Source of the DNA: Pseudomonas sp. TH43
GTDB taxonomy: Bacteria; Pseudomonadota; Gammaproteobacteria; Pseudomonadales; Pseudomonadaceae
Assembly (NCBI RefSeq): GCF_016650635.1
Contig: NZ_JAEKFI010000004.1
Location: 2,278,501-2,342,500, forward strand
Length of the DNA: 64,000 nt
Reading direction: 5' to 3'
Part shown: in pieces, positions 59,608 through 64,000 of the stretch
How positions within the stretch are numbered: the first letter of the stretch is position 1
Layout: the number at the start of each line of letters is the position of its first letter
The notes under the pieces: model-generated
Told to the model about the DNA's origin: nothing
Seen by the model: the letters and a program-made list of their open reading frames with translations, nothing else
The model's database searches: none
Program-made: the position numbers and the translations under genes

Positions 59608-60372
59608 ATGTCCAACACCCTGTTTATCACCGGCGCAACGTCCGGTTTTGGTGAAGCCTGCGCCCGCCGTTTTGCCGAGGCTGGCTGGAAACTGGTGCTG
59701 ACCGGCCGTCGTGAAGAACGCCTTGATGCGCTTTGCGCCGAACTGTCGAAGCAGACTGAAGTGCTCGGTCTGGTCCTCGATGTCCGTGACCGCAAGGCGA
59801 TGGAAGAGGCGATTGCCAAGCTGCCGCCATCGTTCGCCAAACTGCGTGGCCTGATCAACAACGCCGGTCTGGCGCTGGGCGTGGACCCGGCGCCGAAATG
59901 CGATCTGGACGATTGGGACACCATGGTCGACACCAACGTCAAAGGCCTGATGTACGCCACGCGCTTGCTGCTGCCGCGCCTGATCGCCCATGGCCGTGGC
60001 GCCGGTATCGTCAACCTCGGCTCCATTGCCGGTAACTATCCGTATCCGGGCAGCCACGTGTATGGCGCGACCAAAGCGTTCGTTAAACAGTTTTCGCTGA
60101 ACCTGCGCTGCGACTTGCAGGGCACGGGTGTGCGGGTCAGCAACATTGAGCCGGGGCTGTGCGAGAGCGAGTTTTCGCTGGTGCGTTTCGCTGGCGATCA
60201 GGAGCGTTACAACGCGACGTACGCGGGTGCCGAGCCGATCCAGCCGCAGGACATCGCCGAAACGATTTTCTGGGTCATGAACGCGCCCGCGCACATCAAC
60301 ATCAATAGCCTGGAATTGATGCCGGTGAGCCAGACCTGGGCTGGGTTTGCGATCGAGCGTAACAAGGCTTAA
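59608..60372 (+). CDS. SDR family NAD(P)-dependent oxidoreductase (YdfG-like)
   Basis: 254 residues from ATG 59608 with AAGGAGAACACG upstream. Rossmann motif TGATSGFGEACARRF (about 7-21), NNAGLALG, catalytic Ser-Tyr-Lys in LGSIAGN...HVYGATKAFVKQFSLNL. It closely follows E. coli YdfG (3-hydroxy acid dehydrogenase / malonic semialdehyde reductase) in NIEPGLCE, INSLELMPVSQTWAG. Substrate in this organism is inferred from that likeness. Confidence 0.92.
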   Translation: MSNTLFITGATSGFGEACARRFAEAGWKLVLTGRREERLDALCAELSKQTEVLGLVLDVRDRKAMEEAIAKLPPSFAKLRGLINNAGLALGVDPAPKCDLDDWDTMVDTNVKGLMYATRLLLPRLIAHGRGAGIVNLGSIAGNYPYPGSHVYGATKAFVKQFSLNLRCDLQGTGVRVSNIEPGLCESEFSLVRFAGDQERYNATYAGAEPIQPQDIAETIFWVMNAPAHININSLELMPVSQTWAGFAIERNKA

Positions 60373-60387
60373 TACCGCGTCATCGTT

Positions 60388-60454
60388 CTTCGCGAGCAGG
60401 CTCGCTCCCACATTGGAATGCATTTCAAAGTAGGAGCAAGGCTTGCCCGCGAAG
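60388..60454. repeat. Mixed family A repeat pair
   Basis: Left arm CTTCGCGAGCAGGCTCGCTC; right arm TAGGAGCAAGGCTTGCCCGC, a different sub-variant. The arms are thus not exact inverses, suggesting two elements side by side. Confidence 0.75.
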
Positions 60455-60548
60455 AGGCCAAATCGGCCAGAACAGGGCGATAAGGTAAACTCCTCTCGCA
60501 ACAACCCAACCGCACCCTGCGGTTTTCAAGGTTTTTCGAGGAGTTAAA

Positions 60549-61454
60549 GTGAGTAACCGAGGTGAGCAGTCGCTGCTCAAGCAATCGACCATCCTGATGT
60601 TCGCGGTGTCGATCGCCGGGATCGTCACCGGTTTTGTATCGGGTTCCCAATCCATCATGTTCGATGGTTTTTTTTCGCTGATCGCAACATTCATCAAAGT
60701 CTTGATGCTGATCACTGCCAAGTTGATCGCCAAGCAAAGCAATCACCGTTTCCAGTTCGGCTTCTGGCATCTGGAGCCGATGGTGTTGCTGATCGAAGGC
60801 AGTTTCCTGCTGTTGATCGCTATCTACGCGTTTCTCAACGGTGTGTTCGGCATCATCAATGGTGGTCGCGAGATCGAGTTGGGGCTGGTGATCATTTATG
60901 CCGCGGTGTTTACCGTGGTTGAGTTCGCTTATTTCTTCTACGTTCGCCGGCGCAATCGCAAGCTCAAATCCACGCTGATTCAATTCGACAACATCAGTTG
61001 GCTGGTGGACGCGATGCTCTCGGTCGGCCTGTTGATCAGTTTCCTCGCGGCGCTGCTGCTCAAGTCTCAGGGCTATGGTCAGTGGGCGGTTTACGTCGAC
61101 CCGCTAATCCTGATCGTGCTGGCGCTGACCATGTTGCCGCCGGCGTTCAAGATCCTCGGACCCGCTTTGCGGGATGTCCTGGGGATTGCGCCGGACACAC
61201 TGGATGAGCAGGTGCGCCTGGTGATGGACGCCGCCAAGGTTGAGCATGGTTTCGACGACTACGTGTCCTACGTGCAGAAGCACGGGCGAGCGCGGTTTAT
61301 CGAGATTCATGTGGTGTTGCCGGCGGACTATGCGCTGAGCAATGTCGGGCAACTGGATGCATTGCGTGAGGAGATTTCGGCGAAGCTGGGCAAACCGGAT
61401 GCGGCGCGCTGGTTGACCATCAGCTTTACCGGAGACAAGAAGTGGATCGCCTGA
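60549..61454 (+). CDS. Cation diffusion facilitator family transporter
   Basis: 301 residues, GTG start with GAGGAG 8 bases upstream. About six membrane segments; the metal-binding aspartates are plausible in SIMFDGFFSLIAT and SWLVDAMLSVG. The C-terminal cytoplasmic domain (EVRLVMD-like to end) has the CDF ferredoxin-like fold. It exports a divalent metal such as zinc, iron or manganese by proton exchange; the metal is not clear since the usual H-x3-D zinc site is changed (FDGFF). Confidence 0.85.
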   Translation: MSNRGEQSLLKQSTILMFAVSIAGIVTGFVSGSQSIMFDGFFSLIATFIKVLMLITAKLIAKQSNHRFQFGFWHLEPMVLLIEGSFLLLIAIYAFLNGVFGIINGGREIELGLVIIYAAVFTVVEFAYFFYVRRRNRKLKSTLIQFDNISWLVDAMLSVGLLISFLAALLLKSQGYGQWAVYVDPLILIVLALTMLPPAFKILGPALRDVLGIAPDTLDEQVRLVMDAAKVEHGFDDYVSYVQKHGRARFIEIHVVLPADYALSNVGQLDALREEISAKLGKPDAARWLTISFTGDKKWIA

Positions 61455-61484
61455 TGTAATCCGGATCTGTGGTGAGAACACCGT

Positions 61485-61608
61485 TGTGGATAGGGGATCT
61501 ACTGTAGTGAAGGGATCTTTATGGAGAGAGGATTTATTGTGGGATGGGATCTATTGTGGGGAGGGGATTTATTGTGGGGAGAGGATTTATTGTGGCGAGG
61601 GGATTTAT
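61485..61608. repeat. 18-base tandem repeats, left array (7 units)
   Basis: Unit consensus TGTGGNGAGGGGATTTAT. Units start at 61485, 61503, 61522, 61538, 61555, 61573 and 61591, mostly 18 bases (16-19). The last unit is the outer arm of a family C repeat. The same unit, inverted, is repeated on the far side of the IS element. Confidence 0.85.
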
Positions 61609-61618
61609 CCCCGTTGGG

Positions 61619-61626
61619 CTGCGCAG
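61619..61626. repeat. Left target-site duplication of the IS element
   Basis: CTGCGCAG, itself a palindrome; repeated at 63000-63007. Confidence 0.85.
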
Positions 61627-62999
61627 GGGAGTGTCATAAATTTTGTGTTCGGGCATAACATGCTGCAGAGGTGCATGTATGCCAACCAAAAAGAAACCGG
61701 CCCGTGAGGCCAAGCGTGACCTTCCGTCCATTCCAAAAGAGCTGATCGACCAGTTCCTCAGCGAGACGATGAGTGCCGAAGCGATTCAGGATGCCGCGAT
61801 GGCGTTCAAAAAGGCGCTTATCGAAAGAGCCCTTGGTGCCGAGTTGGGACTTCACCTTGGCTATCCTCAGGGCGCGGAGCGCCCTGAGGATTCGAGTAAC
61901 CAGCGTAACGGCAAGAGCGGCAAAACCGTGCTGACCGATGACGGCCCGTTGCGTCTGGATATTCCCAGAGACCGTGACGGCAGCTTTTCTCCGATTTTGA
62001 TCCCCAAACACGAGCGGCGTTTTACAGGCTTTGATGACAAGATCATTGCCATGTATGCCCGCGGCATGAGCGTTCGTGAGATTCGTGCATTTCTCTCGGA
62101 ACAGTACGCAACAGATGTCTCCCATGACTTCATCAGCACCGTTACCGACGCTGTTCTGGAGGAAGTCAGTACGTGGCAACAACGGCCCCTCGAGCCCATG
62201 TACCCGGTCATTTTCTTTGATGCGCTGCGGGTTAAAATCCGTGATGAAGGCGTGGTTCGCAACAAAGCGATTTACCTGGCTCTGGGCGTACTTCCGGACG
62301 GCACCCGCGACATTCTGGGCATCTGGATTGAGAACACAGAGGGCGCCAAGTTCTGGATGAAAGTCTTCAACGACCTTAAAACCCGAGGTGTCGAAGATGT
62401 CCTGATTGCGGTAACGGATGGTCTCAAAGGCATGCCTGAAGCCTTGAGTGCAGTGTTTCCTCAGACAGCGTTGCAGACATGCATCGTTCACCTGATCCGC
62501 AACAGCCTTGATTACGCGGCATGGGACAAGCGTCGCGAACTGGCCAAGGCCCTGAAACCGATTTATCAAGCACTCAACGCCGAAGTCGCCGAGCAAGCTC
62601 TGGATGCCTTCGAATCGGGGCCTTGGGGCAAGCAATATCCAACGGTGGTTGCAGCCTGGCGACGCGCTTGGGATCGAGTTATCCCGTTCTTTGTGTTCCC
62701 GCCAGCCATACGAAAGGTGATCTACACCACCAATGCCATCGAGAGTATCAACTCGCAGCTGCGCAAGATCATCAAGACAAGAGGTCACTTTCCAACCGAC
62801 GAAGCCGCGACGAAACTGATCTGGCTGGCACTGCAAAACATCACCGCCAACTGGGGAAGCGCCGCCCATGACTGGAAAAACGCTATGAATCAATTTGCGG
62901 TTTTGTACGGGGACCGATTCATCAGGTCTAACTGGTGAAATGAAGGCCTGCCTGACGGCAGGCCATTAACGGCCCGCACACAAAAAATCTGACACTCTC
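61627..62999 (+). mobile_element. IS256-family insertion sequence, complete
   Basis: 1373 bases with 28-base terminal inverted repeats (61627-61654 and 62972-62999) agreeing at 23 of 28 positions (core GAGTGTCA, then TTTTGTGT and CGGGC). Flanked by 8-base direct copies CTGCGCAG. It carries one intact transposase gene and a hairpin GGCCTGCC...GGCAGGCC just after it. It lies within a family C palindromic repeat. Confidence 0.93.
61679..62938 (+). CDS. IS256 family transposase
   Basis: 419 residues from ATG 61679 (MPTKKKPAREAKRDLPSIPKE); ATG 61643 would add 12 residues and overlap the terminal repeat. The mutator-type transposase region is clear: DDE candidates in IFFDALRVKIRDE (D), AVTDGLKGMPEA (D) and TTNAIESINSQLRK (E), and the C/H element LQTCIVHLIRNSLDY. 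No frameshift or stop: the element is probably active. Confidence 0.95.
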   Translation: MPTKKKPAREAKRDLPSIPKELIDQFLSETMSAEAIQDAAMAFKKALIERALGAELGLHLGYPQGAERPEDSSNQRNGKSGKTVLTDDGPLRLDIPRDRDGSFSPILIPKHERRFTGFDDKIIAMYARGMSVREIRAFLSEQYATDVSHDFISTVTDAVLEEVSTWQQRPLEPMYPVIFFDALRVKIRDEGVVRNKAIYLALGVLPDGTRDILGIWIENTEGAKFWMKVFNDLKTRGVEDVLIAVTDGLKGMPEALSAVFPQTALQTCIVHLIRNSLDYAAWDKRRELAKALKPIYQALNAEVAEQALDAFESGPWGKQYPTVVAAWRRAWDRVIPFFVFPPAIRKVIYTTNAIESINSQLRKIIKTRGHFPTDEAATKLIWLALQNITANWGSAAHDWKNAMNQFAVLYGDRFIRSNW

Positions 63000-63007
63000 C
63001 TGCGCAG
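63000..63007. repeat. Right target-site duplication of the IS element
   Basis: CTGCGCAG, identical to 61619-61626. Confidence 0.85.
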
Positions 63008-63061
63008 CGGCCCCGCTCTTTTTAGGGCCCCTTTTTAGGGCCGCTTCGCGCCCCAACGGGG

Positions 63062-63133
63062 ATAAATCCCCTCGCCACAGTAAATCCCTTCACCACAGTG
63101 GATACCCTCACCACAGTAAATCCCTTCGCCACA
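63062..63133. repeat. 18-base tandem repeats, right array (4 inverted units)
   Basis: Exact 18-base period: units at 63062, 63080, 63098 and 63116, in the form NTAAATCCCNTCNCCACA, the complement of the left-array unit. The first unit is the right arm of the family C repeat split by the IS. Confidence 0.88.
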
Positions 63134-63154
63134 GTGGATCTCATTGGCATGAAA

Positions 63155-64000
63155 TCAGTGCAGGTATTCAGCCAAGCCGCTGTAGCAAGTCGCTAGGTGA
63201 TACGGCGTCGTCGACGGCATGTCCTTGCGGCTGACTTCCCCCAGCTCATCCCGGCACTCATGCCAGCCACCGGCATGCAGAAACCGCTGCTGCAACGCCT
63301 GCAATTGGTGCAGCACCGCCGCTTCACTGGCTGGCCGCAACGTCAACGCCCGTAAATATTCAGCCTGCGCCCAGATCCGCTGAGTCGAATCTTTCGGCCG
63401 ACCGTCCATTTCCAGATCAAGCATCGCCCGCACCGCGCCGGATGGCTGCACCACGCCATATTGCTCGGTGAAGGCAAAGGCGCGATCAAGTGCAGCATGC
63501 AGTTTCGAACCGCGCAGCAGCGTTGATGACTCCAGCAGGAAATACCACTCGAACTGATGCCCCGGCTCATACCAGTTATCCACAGCCCCGAGCGGCTTCT
63601 CCATCAGCACGCCGTGTTGCGGGTCGACGAACTGCTTGTGCATGGCTGTGCATAACTCAAGCAGCGCTTGTTGCGTTGCCGCGTCTTCACGCACTGACAA
63701 TGTCGCGAGAAAGGCTTCGGCCAAATGCATCAGCGGATTCTGCAACGGGCCGGTTTGCAAGGTGATCCAGTCGCGTTCAAGGCACGCTTCGTACAAGCCG
63801 TCACCCGTGGCGAAACGTCGGCCGATGATTTCCAGCGCCGCGTTGAGCGTCGACTCGACCAGCGGCTCGCGGGACTTTTCCCAGTAATGCGCGCAGGCGA
63901 ACAGGATGAACGCGTGGGTATAGAGATCCTTGCGCTGATCCAGCGGTTTGCCCAGCGCATCGATGCTGTAGAACCAGCCGCCGTGCTCGGCATCGTGGAA
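63155..64000 (-). CDS. AGE family epimerase/isomerase, C-terminal part (start outside window)
   Basis: 282 residues from the window edge to TGA. In frame from 64000 it reads FHDAEHGGWFYSIDALGKPL, then RKDLYTHAFILFACAHYW, GHQFEWYFLLE and IWAQAEYLRALTL. These match the alpha/alpha-barrel of N-acylglucosamine 2-epimerase-like enzymes, including D-mannose isomerase; the active-site histidines lie in YTHAF and GHQFEW. It interconverts an aldose and a ketose or epimer; mannose is a guess. It converges with the transporter at 60549, with the IS and repeats between. Confidence 0.88.
   Translation of the reverse strand, partial: FHDAEHGGWFYSIDALGKPLDQRKDLYTHAFILFACAHYWEKSREPLVESTLNAALEIIGRRFATGDGLYEACLERDWITLQTGPLQNPLMHLAEAFLATLSVREDAATQQALLELCTAMHKQFVDPQHGVLMEKPLGAVDNWYEPGHQFEWYFLLESSTLLRGSKLHAALDRAFAFTEQYGVVQPSGAVRAMLDLEMDGRPKDSTQRIWAQAEYLRALTLRPASEAAVLHQLQALQQRFLHAGGWHECRDELGEVSRKDMPSTTPYHLATCYSGLAEYLH

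Noticed and set aside
61485..63133. CRISPR-like arrays
   Set aside because: The 18-base units touch each other without unique spacers and are degenerate, so they are tandem repeats.

Overview
The window looks like a chromosomal segment of a fluorescens-group Pseudomonas. The core gene order motAB - rsgA - orn - queG - nnrD - tsaE - amiB - mutL - miaA - hfq - hflXKC - hisZ - purA and then rnr - rlmB - rpsF - rpsR - (membrane gene) - rplI - dnaB is the Pseudomonas arrangement. G/C-rich third codon positions, azurin, a lysine/pipecolate catabolic pair (amaB, amaA) and many Pseudomonas-type palindromic intergenic repeats agree with this. The species assignment is an inference from gene order and repeats; no database search was run.

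Layout. 1-2442: flagellar stator genes and a membrane sterol-desaturase-like hydroxylase. 2877-6394: ribosome biogenesis GTPase, oligoribonuclease, a TRIC-like channel and queuosine synthesis. 6458-19383: tightly packed housekeeping genes, with 1-13 base overlaps from nnrD to miaA, then hfq/hflX/hflK/hflC, hisZ and purA. 19523-24124: a chemoreceptor and a ferric-iron binding protein/permease pair without its ATPase. 24411-24765: two copies of tRNA-Leu(CAG) on the minus strand, each with its own promoter and terminator. 24992-32289: RNase R, RlmB, the S6/S18/L9 operon and DnaB. 32482-34794: YgiQ-type radical SAM protein. 35131-41871: a three-gene operon encoding a transglutaminase-DUF2126 protein, an ATP-grasp/alpha-E fusion and a second transglutaminase. 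This is the most interesting coherent system here: it looks like a peptide ligation/cleavage pathway of unknown product.

42079-45936: a small charged protein, a LOG-family phosphoribohydrolase, azurin, and the NAD salvage pair nadE and pncB. 45986-49085 is visibly AT-richer than its neighbours and holds two coupled small hypothetical genes, an alanine/glycine:cation symporter and a divergent orphan HTH regulator; it reads as an accessory insertion. 49168-53208: LysR regulator with amaB and amaA (L-pipecolate to 2-aminoadipate). 53577-58755: a branched-chain amino acid type ABC transporter whose binding-protein gene has a textbook sigma-54 promoter and NtrC-like sites. 58756-59607: a long non-coding stretch with three consensus DnaA boxes and an orphan terminator. 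59608-61454: an SDR dehydrogenase and a cation diffusion facilitator. 61627-62999: an intact IS256-family element inserted exactly in the palindromic CTGCGCAG centre of an intergenic repeat, flanked on both sides by 18-base tandem repeats in opposite orientation. 63155-64000: the C-terminal part of an AGE-family sugar isomerase.

Intergenic spaces carry three families of palindromic repeats: (A) GTGGGAGCGAGCCTGCTCGCGA REP/REPIN-like pairs; (B) TGTAGGAGCTGCCGCAGGCT pairs; (C) TGTGGCGAGGGGATTTATCC pairs. No CRISPR array, prophage, rRNA or restriction system was seen.
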